Of a stretch of 40,964 nt of DNA, positions 25,911-32,663 are shown in pieces. Below the pieces are notes generated by a model, which made no database searches, was not told the origin of the DNA, and was given only the letters and a program-made list of their open reading frames with translations. A program made the position numbers and the translations under genes. The DNA is from a virus, in the IMG/VR virus record IMGVR_UViG_3300037040_000002, positions 1-40,964 of that record; one strand, 5' to 3'. Position 1 is the stretch's first letter; every line of letters starts with the position of its first letter.

Positions 25911-25926
25911 GTGCAATTAATTGCGC
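25911..25926. promoter_or_regulatory. 16-bp palindromic motif (GTGCAATTAATTGCGC)
   Basis: Perfect in the core with one change at the right edge, 23 bases before the small membrane protein gene. An AAGGAG site follows. Confidence 0.75.
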
Positions 25927-25949
25927 GGCTTTAAACCAAGGAGTGGAAC

Positions 25950-26129
25950 ATGAAACACATGGTCACGAACTGGCAGACGACGGCCTTTGGCCTCGTCGTG
26001 CCGACCCTCTACGCCCTGAAATTCGCGGGCGTTCCCGGCCTCGATTTCCTGCCGCCGTTCGAGCAGGAGCTGCCGCTCGTTTTGTCGGTCTTCGGCATCG
26101 GCGCGGCGGCCAAGGACGCCGGCAAGTAA
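25950..26129 (+). CDS. Small membrane protein, holin candidate
   Basis: This 59-residue protein (MKHMVTNWQTTAFGLVVP start, GIGAAAKDAGK end) has two moderately hydrophobic stretches and a short charged tail. It resembles the small NWKTT...AKD-type membrane proteins often found beside phage lysins and suspected to be holins. An AAGGAG lies before the ATG. Its place three genes from the endolysin supports a lysis role. The call is inference; the hydrophobicity is modest. Confidence 0.6.
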   Translation: MKHMVTNWQTTAFGLVVPTLYALKFAGVPGLDFLPPFEQELPLVLSVFGIGAAAKDAGK

Positions 26130-26151
26130 TCACCAACGGAGGGACACTGCC

Positions 26152-26865
26152 ATGAGCACCGCCGCCACGACGATCTCGATCACCGCCAAACTTTCGTTGC
26201 CCTCGCTGGCGACGGTGCTGAAGCTGCCGACCTCGGTCGGCGGCGTTTCCGTGTCCACGCTCGCTGGCGTGCTCACGCACGGTTCGACCGACCTCAAAAA
26301 GCTGATCCTCGATCTCGAACATCACGAGTGGCGCGACGCCGCCGAGCTGTTCGCCGACGATGGTCTTTACGCGGCTGGCGAGTTCGGCGTTCCCGGCGCG
26401 GCTCTCGCGGCGACCCTCGCGCCCTACGTCTTCGATGCGGTCAACGACGCGATCGACAGCCACGGCAAACCGACCGTGCAGCAGTTCATAACCGAGCTGG
26501 CCTATTCGCAGACCAATCTCGACCAGATCATCGTCGACATCGGCAAGCACGACTGGTCCGAGGTCACGGAGTTGACGCTCGACGACTTGCTCGACGTCGC
26601 CAGCGCGTTCGGTGCCGGTCCGGCCGCGACCGTGACCAAGGCCGCCATCAACATCGCCTTCGCCATCGCCAAGAGCGGCGGCGAGCCCTCCGCGTTCAAC
26701 GCCCTGTTCGCTGGCGTCGATCAGTTCGTGCAGGACGCCAAGAGCCTTCCGAGCGAGTTCGCCACCGCCGTCGAGGACTTGTTCACGGGCAATTCCCAGC
26801 CAATCGCCGGTTATCCCGGCTGGTATTTCAGCCCCGTGCGCGGGGCGTTTCAGGTCAAAAAGTAA
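26152..26865 (+). CDS. Hypothetical acidic helical protein
   Basis: This 237-residue protein is mostly helical and acidic. It contains two similar segments, LKKLILDLEHHEWRDAAEL near residue 49 and LDQIIVDIGKHDWSEVTEL near 123, that look like an internal duplication. The C-terminus (GYPGWYFSPVRGAF) is distinct. There is no signal or membrane segment. It lies in the lysis/host-interaction block with a GGAGGG site. No family is recognised. Confidence 0.65.
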   Translation: MSTAATTISITAKLSLPSLATVLKLPTSVGGVSVSTLAGVLTHGSTDLKKLILDLEHHEWRDAAELFADDGLYAAGEFGVPGAALAATLAPYVFDAVNDAIDSHGKPTVQQFITELAYSQTNLDQIIVDIGKHDWSEVTELTLDDLLDVASAFGAGPAATVTKAAINIAFAIAKSGGEPSAFNALFAGVDQFVQDAKSLPSEFATAVEDLFTGNSQPIAGYPGWYFSPVRGAFQVKK

Positions 26866-26874
26866 GGAGTGAAC

Positions 26875-27294
26875 ATGAAGAAGCATTTCGCGCTCGCGCT
26901 CGTTGTCGGCCTTTCCGCTGGTATCGCCGGCTGCTTGGGCCTGCCGAGCCTCGGTCAGGTATCGAGCAGCATCACCACCTTCAACCAGAACGTCGGCCGC
27001 ATCGCGCCGGTCGTCGGCAAGGACGTGATCCTTCTCGGCGACGCGCTCGTGCAGATCGAGTGCTCGCCGGCCGTGCAGCTCGCCACGCAGGGCGTGACGG
27101 CGGCCATTGGCGTGACTGGCACGACGAACGCCACGGCGTTGACGGCGCAGAGCTACCTCCAAAAGAACGCGCAGATCGCTGCCGCCCTGTGCCCCGTATA
27201 TCAGGGCATCAAGGCCAGCATCGTGGCTCAGGTCGCTCCCTTGCCAACGAGCACGCCGTCGCAGGTCATCGCCGTCCCCGCCGCGACAAACTGA
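26875..27294 (+). CDS. Lipoprotein (possible outer-membrane spanin)
   Basis: The ATG at 26875 is preferred over a GTG at 26869 because the AAGGAG ends 7 bases before it. The 139-residue product has a lipoprotein signal peptide (MKKHFALALVVGLSAGIAGC, lipobox IAGC with the cysteine at 20). A mature helical domain with two further cysteines (IECSP and ALCPV) and a Pro/Thr-rich end follow. In the lysis block, next to a single-pass coiled-coil membrane protein, it could be the outer-membrane half of a spanin pair. It is larger than lambda Rz1, so this stays an inference. Confidence 0.65.
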   Translation: MKKHFALALVVGLSAGIAGCLGLPSLGQVSSSITTFNQNVGRIAPVVGKDVILLGDALVQIECSPAVQLATQGVTAAIGVTGTTNATALTAQSYLQKNAQIAAALCPVYQGIKASIVAQVAPLPTSTPSQVIAVPAATN

Positions 27295-27310
27295 AAAAGG
27301 GGTCGCTCCG

Positions 27311-27598
27311 ATGGAACATGCGTCCCCTCTCATACAAATCGACTGGACGATTTCGATCGGAGCCATCATCCAAACCGCTGCGATTGTGGTCGGCGGCGTC
27401 GGCGTCGTTTTCACCATCCGCGCCGAGCTTAAATCCGTCTCGAAGCGCGTCGAGGGGCTTGAGATCGAGGCCAAGCAACAGACCGCCATCCTCGTCCAGC
27501 TCGCCGAGCAGAAGGTCAGGCAGGAGGGCTTCGAGGTCAGGCTGAACGACTTCGGCCGCCGCCTTGATAGCGACGAGAGGACTTGGGCCAAGGGCTGA
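27311..27598 (+). CDS. Single-pass membrane coiled-coil protein (possible inner-membrane spanin)
   Basis: This 95-residue protein has one membrane segment near the N-terminus (IGAIIQTAAIVVGGVGVVFTI, about residues 16-36). A charged heptad-rich helix follows (AELKSVSKRVEGLEIEAKQ, running to about residue 85). This is the topology of Rz-type inner-membrane spanins, and the gene follows a lipoprotein gene. The AAAAAGGGG before the ATG is acceptable as a ribosome site. Other phage membrane proteins share this plan, so the spanin role is only suggested. Confidence 0.6.
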   Translation: MEHASPLIQIDWTISIGAIIQTAAIVVGGVGVVFTIRAELKSVSKRVEGLEIEAKQQTAILVQLAEQKVRQEGFEVRLNDFGRRLDSDERTWAKG

Positions 27599-27625
27599 CG
27601 CCGCGCCGAGCGGGGCCTATCGCGC

Positions 27626-28018
27626 ATGAGCACCATCAACTTCGCCAATATCAGGATCACCAGCGGCTTCTATTATCTCGCCACGCCCTACAGCCAATGG
27701 CCAGATGGGATTGACGACGCCGCGAAACGAGCGTCTATTATCGCCGCGCACTTAATTGCACGTGGGCTCGCGGTCTTCTCGCCGATTGTTCATGCTCACG
27801 CCATTGCAATTAATGGCAATCTGGACCCGCTCAGACATGACCTTTGGCTTCCACTCGATAAGGAGATCGGCGCGGCGGCGCACGGTCTGATCGTCGCGGG
27901 CATCGAGGGCTGGGAGACCAGCCACGGCATCGAAGAGGAGCTCAAATGGTTCAGGGCCAGAAACAAGCCGCGCTACTTGCTGAACACAAAGGACCTTACC
28001 TTCGCGCAATTAACGTGA
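27626..28018 (+). CDS. DUF1937 family protein (nucleoside deoxyribosyltransferase-like fold)
   Basis: This 130-residue protein matches DUF1937: YYLATPYSQWPDG near residue 16, an LIARGLAVFSPIVHAHAIA block near 44, RHDLWLPLDKEIGAA near 67, and GWETSHGIEEELKWF near 93. The family shares a fold with nucleoside 2-deoxyribosyltransferases, and many phages carry it beside nucleotide kinases, as here. Activity is not established. Two copies of the palindromic motif lie inside the gene (27746 and 27804), an unusual placement. Confidence 0.85.
   Translation: MSTINFANIRITSGFYYLATPYSQWPDGIDDAAKRASIIAAHLIARGLAVFSPIVHAHAIAINGNLDPLRHDLWLPLDKEIGAAAHGLIVAGIEGWETSHGIEEELKWFRARNKPRYLLNTKDLTFAQLT
27746..27761. 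promoter_or_regulatory. Palindromic motif inside DUF1937 gene (GCGCACTTAATTGCAC)
   Basis: Match to the recurrent element, within coding sequence (AHLIARG). Confidence 0.5.
27804..27819. promoter_or_regulatory. Palindromic motif inside DUF1937 gene (TTGCAATTAATGGCAA)
   Basis: Identical to the motif-like site at 191-206 in the AP2 remnant. Both encode an IAINGN peptide in the same frame of the site. Confidence 0.5.
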
Positions 28019-28572
28019 CGCCGGGCACGCTGATCGCCTTCACCGGGCGCGCTGGCGCGGGCAAGTCCACGGCGGCGTATTATCTCTCGGAGGGTCGTGG
28101 CTTCACGCGGATGCGTATAGCCGGACCGCTCAAAGCCATGCTGCGCGCCATCGGCCTGACCGACCGCGAGATCGACGGCGACCTCAAGGAGCGACCCTGC
28201 GCTCGGCTCAATGGCCGCACCCCGCGTTACGCCATGCAGACGCTCGGCACGGAATGGGGCCGCGCCCTCATGCACCCCGATCTTTGGATCGACCTGTTCG
28301 TCAGTGACGTGCGCGAGCGGCTCTCCCTTGGCGAGAACGTGGTCGTTGATGATCTGCGCTTCCCGAACGAGGAGGCGATCATCCGCAAGCTCGGGGGCGT
28401 CATCGTCCACGTCTACGAACAGTCTGGCAGTCCCGCCGTCGGCGCGCACGAGAGTGAGACGCACGTCCTCGGACATGACCATTCCATCGTAAACGCGAAG
28501 GTCAATCTCGACGATCTTTATGACCGCATCGACGCCGTCCTTAAAAAAATCGCGGAGCCTGTTTGCAGTTGA
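28015..28572 (+). CDS. Deoxynucleoside monophosphate kinase
   Basis: This enzyme of about 185 residues phosphorylates dNMPs to feed phage DNA synthesis. A P-loop FTGRAGAGKST lies at residues about 9-19. The GFTRMRIAGPLKAMLRAIG helix, RYAMQTLGTEWGR and VVVDDLRFPNEEAIIRKLGG segments match T4 gp1-like/phage dNMP kinases. The GTG at 28015 overlaps the upstream stop (GTGA) and gives an N-terminus of the normal length. An in-frame ATG at 27946 would add 23 residues overlapping DUF1937. A half-site of the palindrome (28004-28011) sits just before the start. Confidence 0.88.
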   Translation: MTPGTLIAFTGRAGAGKSTAAYYLSEGRGFTRMRIAGPLKAMLRAIGLTDREIDGDLKERPCARLNGRTPRYAMQTLGTEWGRALMHPDLWIDLFVSDVRERLSLGENVVVDDLRFPNEEAIIRKLGGVIVHVYEQSGSPAVGAHESETHVLGHDHSIVNAKVNLDDLYDRIDAVLKKIAEPVCS

Positions 28573-28578
28573 TTGCAC
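28563..28578. promoter_or_regulatory. Palindromic motif variant (TTGCAGTTGATTGCAC)
   Basis: Overlaps the kinase stop and lies 52 bases before the next gene's start. No clear -10 follows. Confidence 0.6.
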
Positions 28579-28630
28579 TTGTCTGGCGTCGAAAAACCTG
28601 ACAAGATGAAGCATCAGCAAGGAGGCTGTT

Positions 28631-28987
28631 GTGCTCAATTTAGCGATCAAGGCGTCTTTGCCGCTCATAGCGGTGACGACGCGCGACACCATGAACTTTC
28701 AAACGGTCCTCGCGACCATCTCTAAGCGGACGCCCGTCCCTTATGTGCAGGGGACGGGGCAAGCGATCGAGAAGAACAAGCTCTATTACGTCGTCTTCGA
28801 TCCGGCTTTGAAGCTGGTGCTGCCGTGGCTCTATGCGCGGATGGTCAAGGTTGAAAGCTCGTTGATCATCGTCAACCCGGCGAAGATCGTCGAGCCGATG
28901 TTCAATGCAGGGGAGGTCCCTGTCCCGCGCGAGCTGATGCTTTCATGCACGCGGTCGTCGACGACAAGAAGAAGGCCGAGGAACTGA
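28631..28987 (+). CDS. AAA+ ATPase, N-terminal part (frame-broken)
   Basis: The GTG start at 28631 lies behind AAGGAGG. The first about 105 residues (LNLAIKASLPLIAVTTRD..., then PVPRELM) read like the N-terminal domain of phage AAA ATPases. The last dozen (CTRSSTTRRRPRN) look like out-of-frame sequence. The real continuation, MHAVVDDKKKAEELMRGLGG, is in the -1 frame at 28945. The two frames are both open from 28855 to 28987. Either one protein is made by a -1 shift, the gene is mutated, or two polypeptides act together. No classical slippery heptamer is visible. Confidence 0.6.
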   Translation: MLNLAIKASLPLIAVTTRDTMNFQTVLATISKRTPVPYVQGTGQAIEKNKLYYVVFDPALKLVLPWLYARMVKVESSLIIVNPAKIVEPMFNAGEVPVPRELMLSCTRSSTTRRRPRN

Positions 28988-29850
28988 TGCGCGGCCTCGG
29001 CGGATGCACGCTCAAGGAGGCCGCCGAGCTCGTGCGACTCACCATGGCGCGTGACAAGAGCCTGACCGTCACGGGGCTCATGCGGACCCGCAAATCGTCG
29101 TTTCAAGCCTCCAGCGGGCTCGTGCAGGTCGACACGGCGCAAGGCTTCTACGTGCCGCCCGAACAGCTGTTCACATGGGCGATGATGGAGAAGCAGTTCT
29201 TTCTGACCGGCGACGACCCGCGCCTCATGCCGCGAGGACTGTTGCTTGACGGCCCCCCAGGCGTAGGCAAAACGGCCGCCGCCAAGTGGATCGCCGGGCA
29301 GTTCGGGGTTCCGCTCTACCGCGTCGACATCGGTGGAACCAAGAACAAATACATCGGCGAGAGCGAGGCGAACTTGCTCACCAATCTGTCGCGCCTCGAC
29401 CATGAAGCGCCGGCCGTGGCCTTGCTCGACGAGATAGAAAAGGTCTTCGCGTCCACGACCAGCGACACGTCGGGGGTCACAGCCTCCATGCTGTCGCAGC
29501 TGTTGTGGTGGCTCGCCGAGCGGCACTCCCGCGTTCTGGTCGTTATGACCACGAACAACGCCAAGGCGCTGCCCAAGGAGCTATACCGCGAGGGGCGCAT
29601 TGACCGGACCATGTGGTTCGGCGGGCTCGAATTTGGCGAAGCAATTAATTTCACCAAATCGGTGCTCAAGACCTTCAAGCAAGCGCAAGGCGCGACCGAG
29701 GCCGACGCGGTGAACATCGTTAAGTGGGCGTTCAAAGCCGCCATGGAAGGCGACAAGACGGCCCTTCGTGTTTCCCAAGCAAAACTCAGTGAGGGTGTTA
29801 CCAGCTTCGTTAAGATCAACTTGTCACCGCAATTGACGGGGACCGTCTAA
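28945..29850 (+). CDS. AAA+ ATPase
   Basis: This protein of about 301 residues has Walker A LLLDGPPGVGKTAAAKW near residue 100 and a GGTKNKYIGESEANLL segment, like FtsH/proteasomal-type AAA proteins. Walker B VALLDEIEKVF lies near 157, sensor 1 MTTNNAKALP near 194, and the arginine-finger region REGRIDRTMWF near 212. It is soluble and probably remodels protein or DNA complexes during replication. It lacks a strong ribosome site at its ATG and probably forms the C-terminal part of the 28631 gene product. It lies just ahead of the replication block. Confidence 0.82.
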   Translation: MHAVVDDKKKAEELMRGLGGCTLKEAAELVRLTMARDKSLTVTGLMRTRKSSFQASSGLVQVDTAQGFYVPPEQLFTWAMMEKQFFLTGDDPRLMPRGLLLDGPPGVGKTAAAKWIAGQFGVPLYRVDIGGTKNKYIGESEANLLTNLSRLDHEAPAVALLDEIEKVFASTTSDTSGVTASMLSQLLWWLAERHSRVLVVMTTNNAKALPKELYREGRIDRTMWFGGLEFGEAINFTKSVLKTFKQAQGATEADAVNIVKWAFKAAMEGDKTALRVSQAKLSEGVTSFVKINLSPQLTGTV

Positions 29851-29860
29851 ACTGTAGAAT
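29833..29860 (+). promoter_or_regulatory. Sigma-70-like promoter
   Basis: TTGACG (29833-29838) and TAGAAT (29855-29860) are 16 bases apart. The predicted transcript start (~29867) falls within the palindromic motif at 29865-29880, the arrangement of a repressor operator. Confidence 0.55.
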
Positions 29861-29864
29861 ACAC

Positions 29865-29880
29865 GTGCAATCAATTGCAA
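29865..29880. promoter_or_regulatory. 16-bp palindromic motif (GTGCAATCAATTGCAA)
   Basis: Near-perfect copy overlapping the predicted transcript start, 22 bases before the ATG at 29903. Confidence 0.75.
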
Positions 29881-29902
29881 CACCGAGCATGGAGGCTCAA
29901 AA

Positions 29903-30634
29903 ATGAACGCTACCGCTGAAAAGACCGAAGCTAAACTGATGACTGGCACGTCGGGTTATCCGAAATACTTCCCGTTCGCCCGCAAGGGCAACGTGTTGCT
30001 CGGGATCAAGATCAACGGCATTGCCAACGGCGCACACTTCGGTGTTCCCGGGACGACCTATTTCGCCGGTCGCTTGCGCTCGGCCCCCGAGAACGGGCTG
30101 CTCGCCGATCAGCAGGAGGGCAACGTCGTCAAGCTGGAGAAGAACCCCGAGAACCTGTGGGACGCTTGGCCTGACGTCGAATGGGAGAAAAAGGACGATA
30201 CGCGCGCCTCGACCACCGTCGGCATCTACCTGCGCGGCTCCCTCGGCGGCGACCCCGAGGAACAGGCGAAGCTGGCCAACGCCGTCAAGGACGGCGAGCT
30301 GACGCAGAAGATGACCGACTATCTGGTCGGCGTCGCGGGCGAGGACAACATGATCGTCCCGCATCGCGAGCTCCGGGCGTGGCTTGACGCGCAGTTCGGG
30401 CCGATCTTCGACGGCGGCATCCAGAAGGTCGAGCAGGCCAAGCAGGTCGCGGCGGCGCTGGAGGGGAACATCGGCGTGTTCGGCTGTCAGGCGGCGATCT
30501 TGAAGAAGGCTTACGGCAAGACGCAGGACGAGGACGGCGGGCTCGTCCCGGCCGAAAGCCATGACAGCGGCCACGGCGACGACGATCCGGTCGACAGCGA
30601 TCACGACGGCACCGGCAACCTCGGCCAAGACTAA
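29903..30634 (+). CDS. Hypothetical protein with acidic C-terminal tail
   Basis: This 243-residue soluble protein has a beta-rich N-terminal half (YPKYFPFARKGNVLLGIKI). A helical section (EEQAKLANAVKDGELTQKM, then GGIQKVEQAKQVAAAL) and a tail of Asp/His/Gly (HDSGHGDDDPVDSDHD) follow. Acidic tails are common in ssDNA-binding and recombination mediators, but no fold-specific motif is seen. It has its own promoter/motif and its own terminator, so it is a monocistronic unit and probably highly expressed. Family unknown. Confidence 0.75.
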   Translation: MNATAEKTEAKLMTGTSGYPKYFPFARKGNVLLGIKINGIANGAHFGVPGTTYFAGRLRSAPENGLLADQQEGNVVKLEKNPENLWDAWPDVEWEKKDDTRASTTVGIYLRGSLGGDPEEQAKLANAVKDGELTQKMTDYLVGVAGEDNMIVPHRELRAWLDAQFGPIFDGGIQKVEQAKQVAAALEGNIGVFGCQAAILKKAYGKTQDEDGGLVPAESHDSGHGDDDPVDSDHDGTGNLGQD

Positions 30635-30654
30635 CCTACCCGGCTCTGCATAAA

Positions 30655-30683
30655 CCTCGGGGCTTCGGCCCCGGGGATTTTTT
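30655..30683 (+). terminator. Rho-independent terminator
   Basis: A 9-bp stem CCTCGGGGC / GCCCCGGGG (one G-T pair) closes on TTCG and is followed by ATTTTTT. Confidence 0.92.
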
Positions 30684-30698
30684 GTGCTCGGAGGACCT

Positions 30699-31676
30699 AT
30701 GGCACACGGCGACAATATGGTGGCCCGGCTCAACTTGGCGACGGGCAACCCGACCACCACGACGTTCCTGTTACGGTTGGAATTTTGGTCCCGGCTGTCA
30801 AAGACGGTCGAGGACGACGCCCGTTGGGTTACGAATGACCAAGCCGATTGGAGCGTCGAGTGCGGGCTCACGCACCGGCAGATACGGCGCATCTTCGATC
30901 AGGCCAAGAAGGACAATCTGATCGCCACGCGGTTCGCTTGGTTCGGCGGACGCCGATGTTTGCAGACCGCTCTAACCGACCGCGCGCGGCGCATTTTGAC
31001 GGGGGCACTTGCCCTTAAAGAGGCAGACCACTTGCCCTTAAAAGGGCAGACCACCTGCCCGTTAAAGGGCAGTTCTTATATACATGGAGAAAAGCATGGA
31101 GAAACACACGGAGAGAAACAGCACCCCGCCGTTGGCGGACTGCCGTATTGCGAACCAGAAAAAGAAAAATGCGGAGTGAAGGGGAAGAATGAAAACATGA
31201 AATACGGTGGAAGCATGAAAGGGGTTGAAGGAGCTGTTAAGGCTCAAAAGGTCCTTCACAAGCCCGACAGCGTTCAAGGCTTGGTGAGCATATGGTGCAA
31301 CCACATGGCCGAGATCGAGGGCCATGTGATCGTGGCTCTCCCGAAGCACAAGGGTCAGCTGGCGAACTTTTTGAAGGCTTGTCCGCCCCTTCGGGCCGAG
31401 ACCGCCTTGCAGACGATCCTCGACAACTGGAAGGCCGTTTGCGCCGCCATTCAGGACGTGGCCGGCGTCGAGACCAATCCCTACAAGCCGAGCTTGAATT
31501 ATCTCTTGAAGTATAGCGACATTGCGATAAGCTATGCGCTCTCCAACAAGCCCTCCGGTCCGGTTCCGCAGCAGGAGGTTGCGCCGGCATCGAATATGCA
31601 ATTAACTGCAAAAGATGACCCCGACGAGAAGGCGGCGCAGGCCGCCATCCTCGGCATCAAGTGGGAGAAGAAATGA
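30699..31676 (+). CDS. Replication initiator-like protein carrying the origin
   Basis: The start is placed at the ATG at 30699 with GGAGG five bases upstream, not the GTG at 30684. The 325-residue product has an N-terminal winged-helix-like part (WVTNDQADWSVECGLTHRQIRRIF). A low-complexity linker (residues about 103-175, including EKHGETHGEKQ) follows, then a C-terminal helical domain (VQGLVSIWCNHMAE...). The linker DNA contains three 23-bp iterons. This matches lambda O: DNA-binding domain, origin inside the gene, and a C-terminal part that recruits the helicase complex. It is followed by a loader-like gene and DnaB-like helicase. Assignment is by architecture and context. Confidence 0.7.
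   Translation: MAHGDNMVARLNLATGNPTTTTFLLRLEFWSRLSKTVEDDARWVTNDQADWSVECGLTHRQIRRIFDQAKKDNLIATRFAWFGGRRCLQTALTDRARRILTGALALKEADHLPLKGQTTCPLKGSSYIHGEKHGETHGEKQHPAVGGLPYCEPEKEKCGVKGKNENMKYGGSMKGVEGAVKAQKVLHKPDSVQGLVSIWCNHMAEIEGHVIVALPKHKGQLANFLKACPPLRAETALQTILDNWKAVCAAIQDVAGVETNPYKPSLNYLLKYSDIAISYALSNKPSGPVPQQEVAPASNMQLTAKDDPDEKAAQAAILGIKWEKK
31006..31074 (+). repeat. Three 23-bp iterons, candidate replication origin
   Basis: Contiguous repeats start at 31006, 31029 and 31052, exactly 23 bp apart. Each has a 16-bp imperfect palindrome: TGCCCTTAAAGAGGCA, TGCCCTTAAAAGGGCA and TGCCCGTTAAAGGGCA. They lie within the linker of the initiator gene. An A/purine-rich tract follows (about 31071-31230), a plausible unwinding element. 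Confidence 0.85.
31596..31611. promoter_or_regulatory. Palindromic motif (ATGCAATTAACTGCAA)
   Basis: Within the 3' part of the initiator gene, 61 bases before the next start codon. Confidence 0.55.
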
Positions 31677-32221
31677 CGTTCAACCCATACGCGGAAGGCG
31701 CGCTGATCGAGGAGCGCCACGCCCCGATCGTCAAGCGCCTCGATTTCTTCGCCAAGGACGCCGGCATCCAGCCGCATTGGATCGCCAAGCCGTCCAAGCC
31801 GTTCCTGATCAAGCCCGAGATCGACTACCTGATTGACTATCGCAAGATGGCCTTGCAGGGGGTTCATGGCCTGTGTCTGGTCCGCTCGTCATCGGACGCC
31901 GATCCGAACACGCATATGGCGGCGCTGGCGGCGGCGCTGGTGCGCAATTTCATCCGGGCGCGGGTGTTCACTCTCGGGCAGGTCTTGGACGACGTAGCGG
32001 CCTCTGGGCCTCCTCAAGCCGATTGCTTGTTGATCCCGAACTTTTTCGAGGACAGCTTGGCCAAATGGCGCGTCGGCGCGCTTTACGATCTGATGATGCA
32101 GCGCCAGTTCGAGGGCAACCAAACGATCGTGTTCGTGCCCGGCATGGCCGCGCTCAAATCGAGCTACGGCGAGGAGCTCACGCGCTTCGTCAAGACCTAT
32201 TACCACACCGTCGCGATCTGA
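31673..32221 (+). CDS. DnaC-like helicase loader with degenerate P-loop (putative)
   Basis: This 182-residue protein overlaps the initiator stop by ATGA and has a GGGAG site. The layout follows DnaC/IstB-type loaders: a strand (VHGLCLV), a position where the P-loop should be (RSSSDADPNTHMAALAAAL instead of GxxGTGKTHLA), ADCLLIPNFFED where Walker B should be, WRVGALYDLMMQRQF as the following helix, and QTIVFVPG for the sensor strand. The Walker A glycines and lysine are missing, so ATP binding is doubtful. Its position between initiator and DnaB-like helicase supports a loading or adaptor role. This is inference from pattern and context. Confidence 0.55.
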   Translation: MTFNPYAEGALIEERHAPIVKRLDFFAKDAGIQPHWIAKPSKPFLIKPEIDYLIDYRKMALQGVHGLCLVRSSSDADPNTHMAALAAALVRNFIRARVFTLGQVLDDVAASGPPQADCLLIPNFFEDSLAKWRVGALYDLMMQRQFEGNQTIVFVPGMAALKSSYGEELTRFVKTYYHTVAI

Positions 32222-32230
32222 GGGGGACAC

Positions 32231-32662
32231 ATGAGCAAGACAGGCCCGCGCGGCCCGCATCATGGTGGGAGCGGGACGAGAGCCTACCGCTCTTGGCAGA
32301 ACATGAACACCCGTTGCCTCAACCCCAAGAACGAGAAGTTTAAGTCCTACGGCGGACGGGGCATCAAGGTCTGTGACCGTTGGATGATCTTCGCCAATTT
32401 CCTTGAAGACATGGGTCAACCGCCACCGGGAATGACTTTGGAGCGCAAGGACGTAAACGGCAATTACGAGCTTTCGAACTGCAAGTGGGCGACCGCTAAA
32501 GAGCAATGCAACAATCGTCAGAAGTCCGTCGTGCTTAACGGGGTTCGCATGTCGATGGCCGAGGCTTCACGTCTTCACGGAAAGTCCTCAGGCTACATCT
32601 CCACGCGCTTATACATGGGTCACAAGCTCGACGATGTTCTGACACAACTGGCGGGGGTTTAG
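32231..32662 (+). CDS. HNH-like/HTH free-standing endonuclease-like protein, copy 2
   Basis: This 143-residue paralogue carries the shared W..MNTRC, YGGRGIKVCDRW, F.NFLEDMG, LERKDVNGNYELSNCKWAT blocks. Its HTH-like end is AEASRLHGKSSGYISTRLY. It lies between the loader-like and helicase genes, nine bases after one and one base before the other. The ribosome site GGGGG is before the ATG. The nuclease His is replaced by Arg as in its relatives. Confidence 0.7.
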   Translation: MSKTGPRGPHHGGSGTRAYRSWQNMNTRCLNPKNEKFKSYGGRGIKVCDRWMIFANFLEDMGQPPPGMTLERKDVNGNYELSNCKWATAKEQCNNRQKSVVLNGVRMSMAEASRLHGKSSGYISTRLYMGHKLDDVLTQLAGV

Positions 32663-32663
32663 C

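Noticed and set aside
27946-28014. ATG at 27946 as kinase start
   Set aside because: It overlaps DUF1937 by 73 bases and adds residues not expected before the P-loop strand; GTG at 28015 fits better, though not proven.
29641-29655. Motif half GCAATTAATTTCACC in the AAA gene
   Set aside because: Only one arm fits and the site is mid-gene; not counted.
31006-31074. Short CRISPR array
   Set aside because: The 23-bp repeats are contiguous with no spacers and lie in a coding gene; iterons explain them better.
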